Assembly (NCBI GenBank): GCA_013368315.1
Contig: JAACJM010000183.1
Span: 109,482-173,481 of the forward strand
Direction: 5' to 3'
DNA: 64,000 bases
DNA from: Tetrapyrgos nigripes
Lineage: Eukaryota > Basidiomycota > Agaricomycetes > Agaricales > Campanellaceae
Positions 31,223 to 41,540 of the stretch are shown piece by piece; the stretch's first letter is position 1; every line of letters starts with the position of its first letter. Below the pieces are notes generated by a model. That model was given only the letters and a program-made list of their open reading frames with translations. It ran no database searches and was not told the DNA's origin. The position numbers and the translations under genes were made by a program.

Positions 31223-31710
31223 GTGTACTTCAAGTAATATCAACTTACAGTTGTTCAATGATAGATCTACGTATGTACTCTTCAATTCCTGAGCTTTTCT
31301 TTGACCAACTATGTAAGTGGAGCAGTTGTTACTGAGACTGCTGCCTGCTACATACTGATACACAGGAGCTATGAGAGCTATCTGACACCCCAGATGCTCT
31401 TGAGTCTTGGCATGGATTTACGGAGATACGGATACCCAGAGTGGAAACGCGATAGCCAATTACTTTTTCCTGATGGAATGATAAGCGAAATTATAAGTAG
31501 TACTTATGATGATAATTAGAGCTTTGTAAAGGAGTCTTTAAAACACAACGAAATGAAAGATTAAGATTGGAAACTTTTGTTACTGGTCACAAAGATATTG
31601 AGACAACATCATTGTTTGGTCATGTTAAGAAATACAGGGGCTGCAGATATGTGCAAGAACTCAGAGGAAACCAGAAACAACAGCACGGGAGGAGACGGGA
31701 TGAATATGCA

Positions 31711-31768
31711 CCGCCACATGCAGAAACAGAGTGTAAAGAACTCAGCCTCATTTCATTCAGCCTTGTAA
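31711..31768 (-). repeat. Dispersed terminal module (type 1), copy d
   Basis: Read on the minus strand: TTACAAGGCTGAATGAAATG, GAGGCTGAGTTCTTTACACT, TTTCTGCATGTGGC. It differs from the other copies by CpG-to-TpG at its tip (TTACGAGGCC to TTACAAGGCT). Confidence 0.7.
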
Positions 31769-32020
31769 TCTACTTACCATCATGGAAGAAGAATCAAAGT
31801 GATTGGATTTACATTGGAATTTGAGGATAATTCAAGTGCACGTATTAAGAATCCAAAAGGGCGATCTAAATACTACCGAGAGGAGGAGGAGGAGGAGGAG
31901 TGTTTTCAAATGAATGAGAAAACACCAGTCTCATGCAGTAGATAATACACCGCACACTCACCTACATCTGTCCAGTAATCCTTCATCTGTATTGTATGCT
32001 GTCCCAGGTGCACTTTTATT

Positions 32021-32155
32021 CGTGCACCCGTATTGACACAAGTTGACACCCGTATTTATTCATAAGTTGACACCCGTATTCACTCAAAAGATCAACACCC
32101 GTATTCATTGAAAATTGGCACCCGTATTTATTCAAAAGTTGACACCCGGATTTTA
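32021..32155 (+). repeat. Left subterminal array of element II
   Basis: Six units with core ACCCGTATT, each followed by TATTCAAAAGTTGAC-like sequence, occur at about 21-25 bp spacing (near 32027, 32050, 32072, 32097, 32119 and 32144). Spaced short repeats near transposon ends are often transposase-binding sites; that role is inferred. Confidence 0.85.
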
Positions 32156-32606
32156 ATTTCATTTAATTTGCTGACATGATCTTCTGACGTGATCTCGGCT
32201 AATGATCAGTCACAAGAGTTACTTGTCACGCGCATCTCATTCCGCCATCCCCAGACGTTTTGGCTTCTGGAAAGGGTGTTACTGTAAGTAAACTCGTTTG
32301 CATTTAAGTCTAAACTCAAGCCTAATATGTAGCAATTGTGTAGAAAATAATTCCTTGAATAGATGTCATAATAAACTTGATACCTACTGCTCGCAGCTCC
32401 CTGGTAGCGACCGCTAGTGTCCGCTACTAATTGGCTACTAACACCAGAGCTTATGATTAACACACCATATGGAGCGTCACGTATGTTATTAGACAAAGAA
32501 ACATATGAACGCAAAAATGAGCGGAGTATTAATTAGTAGTGGTATGTATAAAGGAGTGTGAAGAACTGGTGTGGCTGGGAAGCGTTGGATGGAAGGAAAT
32601 GGAAAT

Positions 32607-33759
32607 TTAGGTAAGAGTCGTAGTGGTAGCTAATGTTTGATTAGGTGAAAACTCCTCTGGACACATATAAAGCGAACGAATAAAATCGACGATGGATACT
32701 GTAGCAGACGTGACAATCTGATCCTCAACGTTCAATGCTCCCCCATCCCACCAAGCCTGAAGATAGGCAGACTTGCAGGAAGGTCTAAGCTCAGTAGACA
32801 GTGTTTGCTCTGCTAAATGGGTGATTTCATCAAGGGGAATGGGGTCATCGGGATCGATCAATCTCCTGCCTATCACACTCCACCATAACTCGGTCCAATA
32901 AGGCACGCAAAGACGTTCATGTCGACCAGCAGAACAGTCAGGACTGGGAGCTACTGTGGGAATAGATTGAGCAATTCTAGCACGCTCACGGAGTATCCTG
33001 GCATGCGCAGCACCGATAATCCCAATTATTCTGCCTCCTAATCTGGACATATCATCACCACGAATCTGCTCTGGGCCGCCACGGATCAAAGCATGTAAGG
33101 CTGGAATGAGCCAATCTTCATCGAGTATTGGCAAGGTAATGCTGAGAGCGACTTTGTCAAGGGGAGAGATAGGTGGGTCGGCTTCTTTGAGACGGTCGAT
33201 AGCCCATCGTGAGCAATCCGGCATTATGAACCACCGGGAAGCATGCAGAAGTTTGATGAGCATGTCGACAGTAAAGTGGGGAGGATTTGGAGGACTGAGC
33301 AGAGTTCAGTGTGATACATAACAATAGTAAAAAGAAAAGATAAGTAGAGGAAACACTCACAAGTGCCAAACCCACTCTAGAATGAGAGCAAATTGTACGG
33401 CAGTGACACTGTCCAGAAAGATAGGCTCAAGAGTGGAAAAATCTGATGGTATGTCTACTAATCCCTGTGCTGAAGATGCCTTCTCCAGAAGTTTCTCGTA
33501 GTTCTTTGGATTGTGAAAGGAAGGCAGCTTCGAGAGTTCCACCAAGTCACTGACTAGTACTGAGTGCAAGCATAGTGGACTGACTGTGAATCGGAACAAG
33601 ACATCTTCTGCCTGTAGGAGCGTGGAAGTTGAGAGGTTAAGCGGAAAATCAAGCAACAATTATGAGTACTACTAAACATACCCTGAAGACAACCATCCTT
33701 TCCTGATCAGTCCAGTACCACTTCTCATGGTGCTTCCACTGTGTCGCACACCCAGCCAT
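32607..33759 (-). CDS. BTB/POZ-domain protein carried by element II
   Basis: Three exons (33759-33682, 33611-33361, 33294-32607) join in frame to 338 residues: MAGCATQWKHHEKWYWTDQE, then VVFRAEDVLFRFTVSPLCLH. The N-terminal 110 residues follow the short BTB/POZ pattern of Agaricomycete proteins: HEKWYWTD, EDVLFRF, LHSVLVSDLVELSKL, and AVQFALILEWVW near the end of the domain. The C-terminal part (LLHASRWFIMPDCSRWAIDR, LDEDWLIPALHALIRGG) matches the helical region usual after these BTB domains. All splice sites are consensus and the frame is whole. BTB proteins mediate dimerisation and can act as ubiquitin-ligase adaptors; the job of this copy is unknown. It lies divergently from the transposase gene, 176 bp apart, so a shared promoter region is possible. 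Confidence 0.82.
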
Positions 33760-33934
33760 CGAAGAGAGAGGGAAGAAAGAGAAGAAAAGAGAGAATGGGG
33801 TTAATCAGGCCAGTTACTTACGAGTGTCCTTTAAGGCAATCTGATTTCTAATCTATAGAGCGTGTTGTATATAACCCCATGACTGTACAGGCCATTCCTT
33901 CACCTCATTTCACCTCATTTCACTTCACTTCGAT

Positions 33935-36069
33935 ATGCCTGCAGATACAATTCCCAGTTTGCCGGCTTCCACTACACATGGACTTCTATCATGGCCTCCT
34001 AATGTCAAACATGCGTATACTGCTCTATCTGACATCTACTCTGCTGCGATCCAAGCACTCCAATCCGATTCGGAAACACATCGAATGACGTTCCATATGG
34101 AAGCCTTAGTACAGGATGCTTTCCCACTGCTGCTTGCATTTGATGATGGCATCGACAATTATCCCACACTTTCTCAATGGCTGGAGCAGACAGCAACTAT
34201 GTATGCAGACTTGTTTGATGATTTTTGCGCGTTTGCAGAGCGTACAGGAGGAAGGTAACTGCCCTTTCAATCTAAAATCATTAACTGATCTGACTGATAT
34301 GAGTTAGAGACTCAAATGTATCTCAGTTACATGCAGTTAATATCGAAAGATCAGGAAAACGAGGCCGCCCACGGAAGGTACCTATCTATGAAGTCCTCAA
34401 GGATGCATTTGCATCTCATCGAGGCATCAGCCAATCAGAGATGGCTGATGTTCTTGGCATTCACCGCAACACCTTGTCGAGATATCTGAAGCAATACAAT
34501 ATCAACTCCCACAAGTTCAGTAACATCAGTGATTCCGACCTTGACACCATAGTCCGGGACTTCCGTGTTCATCATCCGCAAGCTGGAGTTCGGTATCTCA
34601 GAAGCCACCTTCGAAATAATCACAGTTTGCGGATCCAAAGGCTACGTGTCCAAGAATCCATTGACCGAGTTGACCCTCTTGGACAAGTACTTCGGCATTA
34701 TACTGCTACTCGTCGACGCCCGGTACAAGGTCTCACGACCAAATGCTTTGTGGCACATGGATGGACATCACAAGTTGATCAAATGGGGGATTGTTATTCA
34801 TGGCATCATTGATGGATTTTGTCGAACGGTGCGATAACTCTCAAAGGATCGTGATTCCCCACATACTCTTACACTAATAGGTTTCTTAGATTGTCGGACT
34901 TCGCGCTAGCACAAGTAACAGTGCCTCAACTGTTCTGGATGTATTTATCAAGGCAGTTGAGAGATATGATTTACCTTCCAGAGTGCGTGGGGACAGGGGT
35001 GGAGAGAACAAGAAAGTCTCTGTCTACATGATCCTTAGGCATGGCCTTAATCGTGCCTCGTACATGTGGGGAAAGTAAGTTGTGACCTTATTCAAATTTC
35101 CGGAAATTTTCAAGTCCTTCAGATCTACTAGAAACAGCCGAATAGAGCGACTCTGGGTTGAAGTGGGGGTGCAATTCGCAAGACCATGGCGTGCGTTCTT
35201 TTTGCGCTTGGAGGAGAAGCACAGACTCGACATCCAGAAGCCGGCTCATCTTTGGCTCCTTCATTATCTATTCTTGGACGAAATTAACCAAGACTGCGAA
35301 CAGTTCTCTCAGCTATGGAATGCACATCCTATTTCAGGAGAAGGTCATAACAAAAGCCCTAATGTGCGTAGAGCACATGTCCTCTTATCTTTTCCATATT
35401 TTGAACATTTGTATAGGACATGCGATTTCTTGGCATGTATCAAGATGGTGTATATGATGACTGTGAGGGAGTTGATCCAACTGTGATTGAGAGGTTCTAT
35501 GGTGCAGATGATGAGTCAGACTTGGACACAGACTCAGACTCGGACACAGACTCAGACTCGGACGCAGACTCAGACAACTCGGACTCAGACTCAGACTCAG
35601 ACTCAGATGAGGAGGATTTGGAGTATAACTATGAGAGTAGTGACGAGGATGAGGCAGATGGAGATGATGAGTATTCATTCAGACACTTAGAAGGTTCGAA
35701 ATTCTGTGCTCTCTTTGAATGACACACTCAAATTTTCCATCAGAACATGTAGCAGAAAGCATCCAATCGCAATTCAAGCATGCTGCGATCTCGGTGCCAA
35801 AGTATCCAGATCCTTTTTCTAACAAACAGCGTCATGACTTCACTGCTCTGTTAGAGGCTGTTGTGGGTGAGAACATCTTACCATATGGATATAACATACG
35901 AGATGATGAATGGGATGAACATGGTTATCCATCGGTGGAGATTCTGCGATCAGGACGTAGGGGTTCGAGGGAGCAACGAATTGCATTACCTGTAGATGAC
36001 TGGCTTCCTCGTGCGCGACTGTGGGTTCAGTCCCTGGTGGCCATGAATGATGTTTTGGCAGCTGACTAG
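33935..36069 (+). CDS. Integrase-type (DD34E) transposase of element II
   Basis: Six exons (33935-34254, 34308-34828, 34890-35074, 35123-35363, 35417-35693, 35744-36069) give about 622 residues if one extra base in the C3 run at 34719-34721 is ignored. A GKRGRPRKV basic motif and a helix-turn-helix (ISQSEMADVLGIHRNTLSRY) lie in the first third. The retroviral-integrase-like core has D about 258 (WHMDGHHKLI), D about 315 (RGDRGGEN) and E about 350 (RIERLWVEV), with 34 residues between the last two. After the core comes a long Asp/Ser repeat (35520-35610), then a conserved C-terminal domain (YPDPFSNKQRHDFTALLEAV, LPYGYNIRDDEWDEHGYP). The family is the integrase-core proteins common in mushroom genomes. 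As the only recombinase inside the inverted ends it is the probable transposase. The frameshift may be real or a sequencing error. Confidence 0.85.
35520..35612 (+). repeat. Asp-Ser coding microsatellite
   Basis: GACTCAGACTCGGACACAGA-type hexamers encode alternating Asp and Ser/Thr/Ala in the C-terminal part of the transposase. It is a slippage-prone acidic linker. Confidence 0.85.
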
Positions 36070-36537
36070 CTTACTACCCCTGTTTGTAACTGTAGAGATG
36101 AACCGATGAGGCATTGAAGCAGAAGTTTTCAAAGAGATCACCTCAAAGGAGTGAATATTCCTGAGCTCGCAGTATCAGTACCTTCTTGGAATGTTCCAAA
36201 TGAAACCTTCCTTTGGGGCATTTCATTTGGTGGTGGTTCCTTTAGTGAGCTTTCATTTGGTGGCATTGCTTTGCCACTAGCACATCAGATAGAATGTTCC
36301 ATATGACACTTCCTTACTTCATTCCAAAATTACACACAAGCAATGGTAGTTTGCAACTGCATAATAACGTCGTGAGGCAATGTCTCCAGAGCTAGCCCAC
36401 AACCCAACTTTTGTCGTTCATTGTTTCCTTAGTCAACATCTGTCGTTCCTTGGTTCCTTGGTCTCTTACAGTGAATTGCTGTCATCTCTGTCGTTCATTC
36501 CTGTTATACTCCTTGTGCTTTCCATCTATCTGTCTCC

Positions 36538-37770
36538 ATGGGCTCTCGTAACAAAGGCAAAGGGAAGAAGCGCGCTCGTTCTCCCTCAGACTCAGAAGAC
36601 GACTCCAGCTCCAGCTCAGGCAAAAAGTCCTTGGGCCGGGCACTGAAACGTATCCGTGCAAAACAGTCCAAGCCCAATTCTTCTTCCTCATCGAAACTAT
36701 CCACTTCTTACCTCCAGGCAGCTGATAAGGAGGCCAACGCAGGTATGAGGAGGGTAGCCCAGAAGAAACCGAAGAGAGAAGAGGAGGTATCTGAGGGTAG
36801 TTCATCTGCAGTGCGTAACCAATGACCCTTCCGCTATATTTCATTTTGTTGACTATGTCTATGGATAGGACATTGCTGAAGCCTACAAAGCACCATGGCT
36901 CGCTGTCCTTCCTGAAGGAATCCAAGAACAAGAGGTGCGTTTAATCTTCTGTATTTAATGAAAAACCTCTTTCTCGTTCAGACTCTTCTGATTGTTGGAT
37001 AATTCTAGACTCCCCCATTTTTTATGCTGGAAGGTTGCGATATCAGAGGAAAAATCCAGTTCATGGACACCACCCTTGAACATCTCAGAGCATGTGGCCT
37101 TGCTGCTTATAGATGCGAGGGATATGTGATCAACAAGGATGCAACCCCTGATGATGTGATGAATTTGCTTCTCGAGCATCTTCCCAGGCCTTTCCGATGG
37201 TGCCGTCTCAATAACACTGTATTCAACCCTTTCAACAGTAATATCCTGGAGGATACTGGCCCAGATTTGTTCTCCCCGTCCACCTCTGCACTCGTGAAGG
37301 AAGACGCCTCACCCTTGCCCCTGGAGTGGAAGGCATATTTCCTACTGGTGAATATATCAGACGGATTTGCAAGTCGAAGTCAAAGGGCTCATGGATGAAC
37401 AATGTCTTGGTCTTTGGTAAGTATTTACTCTTTTTTGTGTGTGATTATAAAGTTTTTATGCTTATATTCACAAATATAATCCTTAGCATCGTACAAGACT
37501 ATTCCACAAACTTATCTTACTGCCTGGAGCAAAGGTGAAGACCCTTCCCCTTTTCCACCTTCCCAGCCCCTCTTTTCCTCATACTCTTCGAACTCTTCAA
37601 ACCAAGGATCTGAAGATGAGGGTGGAGAGGATAGATCGCAGGAGGGACAGGTTTCAGAGGTAGCAGGTGTTAGTGATGAAGAAGATGCAGAGTATGATCG
37701 TGATCTTAAAGAGGTTCTTCGTCGGAGTCGGTTGGAGAACTCAAGGAAAAACGAGATGTATGTTGGATAA
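36538..37770 (+). CDS. Acidic, nuclear-looking protein with UIM-like helix in element II
   Basis: Four exons (36538-36810, 36869-36934, 37009-37416, 37497-region starting 37487 to 37770) give about 343 residues if a missing G near 37326 is allowed for (…LPLE, then VEGIFPTGEYIRR). The N-terminus is a basic, Ser-rich region with bipartite nuclear-signal look (KGKGKKRARSPSDSEDDSSS). The middle is a globular stretch (APWLAVLPEGIQEQE, TPPFFMLEGCDIRGKIQFMD, MNLLLEHLPRPFRWCRLNN, GSWMNNVLVFASYKTIPQTY). The C-terminus is Ser/Glu-rich and ends with EYDRDLKEVLRRSRLEN, which fits the ubiquitin-interacting-motif pattern (acidic, x-L-x-x-x-L-x-x-S). No named family is recognised. It lies downstream of the transposase in the same orientation, about 470 bp away. 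Confidence 0.65.
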
Positions 37771-37799
37771 TTCATATTTTCATATATTGCTTCTGATCA

Positions 37800-38189
37800 G
37801 AATTTACAGCCATGTCTCGTGCAGGTGAAAGTTCTACTGCAGTCATCACCAGCAACGACGAAGATAATGTTCCTTCTCCTCCTCACCGCAGCCATCCATC
37901 TGCTCTTATCACAGGGCTTACACAGAAGTTCTCTTCATCTCAGTCAAATGCATTCAATGGTGGTATGAAGACCTTCGTGTTTGGCAAATAGCACAGTTTC
38001 TTGATCTTATGTCTCAATACACTATTGCACGGCCTCTTGTGTATATACTCTGGTGCAGGCATGTACATATCTACTACTACGTACCTTTTCTACAGTCCAG
38101 TTTAGATACCAGATCAATGGAATTGATCATTTGTTGACTGGAACACTGGTTTGATATCAGCAAAGATGGCAAAGATGAATGACTTCTTA
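37800..38189. other. Spacer in element II
   Basis: Short Ser/Pro-rich open stretch (37811-37990) that could be a further exon or 3' sequence of the preceding gene. No domain seen. Confidence 0.35.
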
Positions 38190-38965
38190 AGTAATTTTAC
38201 TTCTTTCTTAGAGATGCTGTACGCATTTTGGATATCTTTGTACACAGCTTGAACAATGAGAATGCTGTTTCCAGAATGCTGATATTGCTTGCATAGAAAT
38301 TTTACATCTTCACATCATTCTCAGAGATACTGTACATATTTTGGATCCCTTTCTTCACCTCTTAAACAATAGGAATGCTGTTTTCAGAATGCTGGACTGC
38401 ATAGTAATTTTACATTATTCTTAGAGATACTGTGAACATTTTGGGAACCTTTCTACACTACTTGAACAATGGGAATGCTGTCTCCAGAATGCTGATATTG
38501 TCTACTCAGCAATTTTACATCTTTCCTAGAGATCCTGTACACATTTTGAAATACCTTTCTACACATGTTTAACAATGAGAATACTGTTTCCAGAATGCTG
38601 TTATTGCCTGCATAGTGATTTTATATCTTTCTCAGAGATACTGTCCACATTTTGAATATCTTTCTACACATCTTGAACAATGGGAATGCTGTTTCCAGAA
38701 TGCTGATATTGTCTGCATAGTAATTTTATATTGTTCTCAGAGATACTGTTAACATTTGTATACCTTTCTACACATCTTGAACAATGAGAATTATGTTTCC
38801 AGAATGCTGATATTGCCTGCTCAGCAATTTTACATCTTTCTTAGAGATACTGTACACATTTTGGATATATTCCTACACATGTTAAACAATGAGAATACTG
38901 TTTCCAGAATGCTGATATTGCCTGCATGGTAAATTTATCTTTCTTTTCTCAGAGATACTGAATGA
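38190..38965 (+). repeat. Tandem array of about 105 bp units, 7-8 copies
   Basis: Each unit contains a landmark order: agtaattttacatctttctc, AGAGATACTGTACACATTTT, ctttctacacatcttgaaca, ATGGGAATGCTGTTTCCAGA, ATGCTGATATTGCCTGCAT. Units differ by 10-20 percent by eye and no frame runs through them. The array lies in element II between the two convergent gene groups. Confidence 0.9.
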
Positions 38966-39123
38966 TTTTCATAGATATCTTGGGCTATTTCATACATATA
39001 TTACAGATAACCAGTATTATCACAGGGAATGTCTGGTTCTTCGAGATGCTCTCTCTGTTGTGATGGGTGAAGACGTGTCATGGTAATCTGACCTGCATGA
39101 ATGTCAGTCAGGTTGAAAGCAAT

Positions 39124-41215
39124 TTAAAGCCAATTTACCCACTGATCAACTTTGTCATATGTATGCTTTCTTGAAAGTGTACCAGTATAAATAGTGATGA
39201 TAAAGGGTTGGGGAATGGCAGTGAATGGAGATAGGACACAGATTGAGGGAGGAGTGGAGGGAAATAACTTTTCGACTTTCTCGATCGCTTGGTTCTGGGT
39301 GGATATAATAGTACCATTTTCTTTGGAGATTTCTTCAAATCTCCGTTGAAGTACCTCTACTGTGGGGGTCTTACTGACACCACCACGTCTACCTGTCGCA
39401 AACCTTTTGATTGTAGTCAGATCTAATCGTACAGGCCAGGCAAGATGAAGCACAGTTACCTTTGGTGGCCGACCAGGACCACGTTTCAATGTGTTAGAAT
39501 CATTTGGATTTAACTTGTTGCACTTCAAGTTATGGAAATTGTCTGGGCCAATAGTAGTAGAATAACCAGCTAAGCGGTGATCCTCTGCTGCTACCTGCCA
39601 AATGCCAGCTGTAATCAGTTTTGACTAGGATTCACTAGTATAATCACTTACCAGCGTGTTGACGGATTTTTTCCCCTGCCACTCAGCCTCTACCTGGGCA
39701 CGGACTACTGTGAAGAAATCTCCACGCTGCCAGACAGGTAGGATGACCGACTTGCGAGCCGGATCAGTGATGAGAATGTGCTGCGAATTATGAAGAGTAT
39801 AGGGTTGGCCTACGGCATAGAAAGTCAGATTATATTGGTATATGTACATAAATATGTGTGAAACAGAAACATACCAATAATGTGTAATGGATCTAGTAGT
39901 CCCATCGATGCAAAGAAGTTGAACATCTTGACAGGAACAGAGACAAACGCTTTTCTGAACACCAGCATACACTTACTGGTGTAGTTTCGATCTGCCCTCT
40001 CATTGAAGGCAAAAGGATTATTAGAGTTCATGCGGACGGCAATAAGATCTAAAAAATCCTTTGAGAAGTGATTGTGAAGATACCGAAAAAGGGAGTCAAC
40101 AAAGGATCTATAGATCTCATCTGACTGGCAGATCAGTCGTGCGGGAGTACCGGGAAAGAGACAAAGTGAATGAAGGCTGTCAGAAATGAGATGACGGCCA
40201 AAAGGACTGAAGGTCATAGAATCATCCATTGCAGAGGCAATGGATGGAGACCTAGCCCCATTAACTATCCATCACGCCATAAGTTTAGCTGTTCTCTGAC
40301 CAGAGAAGGTTCCTGAAACCAATCAGGCCCACATTTGAATGGAGACCAAATGACAGGCCACATCTATATCACAGAAATGCGAGAATTAAATGGTGTATCA
40401 TTCGGAGTAAAAACATTGTTACGCACCTCTGAACCAGGTTCAAAGTCACTGGTTTGCCAAGGACGGCTCAACGAGGTAACGTGTAGCTTGACAAGGCGAG
40501 AGAAGTCGCAAACTGCCCATACCCAATTGGCGGTGACAATAGCCATAAAGATAGATATGTTACGATGGTCACGTCCGTTTGGAAGTGGCTGTGAGTTTGG
40601 CTCAACAAACCGACTTGGGACTGCAAACACTCGCAATTTCTCTGCCTTGATCTTGTCACTGTTGTTTCCGGCGAAACTAGAAGCAATGATCTCTTCATAA
40701 ACCTCTCGGGACATCTGTATAGGATGTGCCTCCAAGCCCCAAGAGATCGTGACACAGTGCTATCGAACGAAGAAAGATATGCCACATAAGACAATACTCC
40801 AAAAGAAATAATAAAGAGACGCACGTAACCTGCTGCTACAGCAGTGTACTTTCCACAAGTACAAATAAGAACAGGACCTGGTACTTTGGGCATAGAAGTT
40901 GCTCGCAGCACCGATAGCGAGCCTCCTTGATGCGCATCGAGTCATAGACATTGCAAACCAGCGGTTCAAGTGGCTCTAGTGATGCGTCGAATCGGCTCTG
41001 GTCAACGGTAATCGTGCAATAATCTCGCTGAGCAGTACCAAGAGCAAACATAGAGGGGTGGATGCGTAGAAAACCTAACTAAGCGTTGAGAATGAAGTAA
41101 GAACAATATTACTGATTTGCCGACCTTCCAATGGCTTTTTTGAGCGTCTGGCATGCTCCTTAACACTTTTCTTGAACGTTTCACCGAATACAAGGGCCTC
41201 CGGACCCTCAGGCAT
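39124..41215 (-). CDS. AT-hook protein of element II (multi-exon, frame-damaged)
   Basis: Reading on the minus strand from the ATG at 41215 (MPEGPEALVFGETFKKSVKE), exon 1 is 41215-41113. Exon 2 runs from 41074 to about 40825 and contains a frame change near 40885. Exon 3 is 40759-40427 (REVYEEIIASSFAGNNSDKI ... HVTSLSRPWQTSDFEPGSE) and exon 4 starts at 40363. Coding resumes through SIASAMDDSMTFSPFGRHL to GLLDPLHIIG, then QPYTLHNSQHILITDP, VAAEDHRLAGYSTTIGPDNF and KRGPGRPPK joined across an intron to GRRGGVS, an AT-hook-like DNA-binding motif. The end is a helical segment (VEVLQRRFEEISKEN) and a hydrophobic tail. One TGA near 40285 could come from CGA. The family is not recognised; DNA binding in the minor groove is inferred from the AT-hook. 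Confidence 0.55.
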
Positions 41216-41377
41216 AGTGGCGAGAAAGGTAGTGAAGCGTGCGTGGAAGTGGTTGAAGAATAAACAATGCGCGACGCGTTTGAATCAGGTGAATCAGGTG
41301 ATAAGTCACAAGACCTGCACCGTGAGAACTGCTCAATTAGGGCTATCTAACCAGATTCGATTGATTACATATGGACT

Positions 41378-41540
41378 GTACACTTGTTTCAATACGGGTG
41401 TCAACTTTGAATCAATACGGGTGTCGATCATATGAGTGAATACGGGTGCCAATCAATGAATACGGGTGCCAAGTCTGAATGAATACGGGTGCACTTTTTT
41501 GTCAATACGGGTCGAATAAAAGTGCACTCGGACCAGCATA
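41378..41540 (-). repeat. Right subterminal array and end of element II
   Basis: Six aatacgggtg(c/t) units (inverse of ACCCGTATT) lie at 41391-41515, followed by GAATAAAAGTGCACTCGGAC and CAGCATA at 41534-41540. This mirrors the left end in unit number and spacing. Confidence 0.85.

Larger units (their letters stand above)
27246..31768. mobile_element. Plavaka-type transposon region bounded by the end modules
   Basis: The left boundary is a type 2 module (27246-27290: TATGAAAGGGATGTGGGCCA with the GCCAACGC/GCGTGTGGC hairpin and GTACAAGGCC). The right boundary is a type 1 module (31711-31768, ending CAGCCTTGTAA). The same pair bounds two elements of about 250 bp at 8497 and 47733. Between them lie a degenerate Plavaka transposase on the plus strand and a divergent accessory gene on the minus strand. 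That the modules are the transposon's own ends is inference from their order and spacing. Confidence 0.5.
31995..41540. mobile_element. Large transposon with integrase-type transposase and cargo genes, element II
   Basis: Inverted ends TATGCTG...AGTGCACTTTTATTCG are at 31995 and 41540. Immediately inside each end is an array of six short repeats with core ACCCGTATT, in inverted orientation at the two ends. Between them are a BTB-domain gene (minus), a DD34E integrase-type transposase gene (plus), an acidic UIM-like gene (plus), a tandem repeat array of about 105 bp units, and an AT-hook gene (minus). The total is about 9.5 kb. Element I shares both ends. Only single-base frame changes mar the genes, so this copy is younger or better preserved than element I. 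No target duplication could be defined. Confidence 0.75.
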
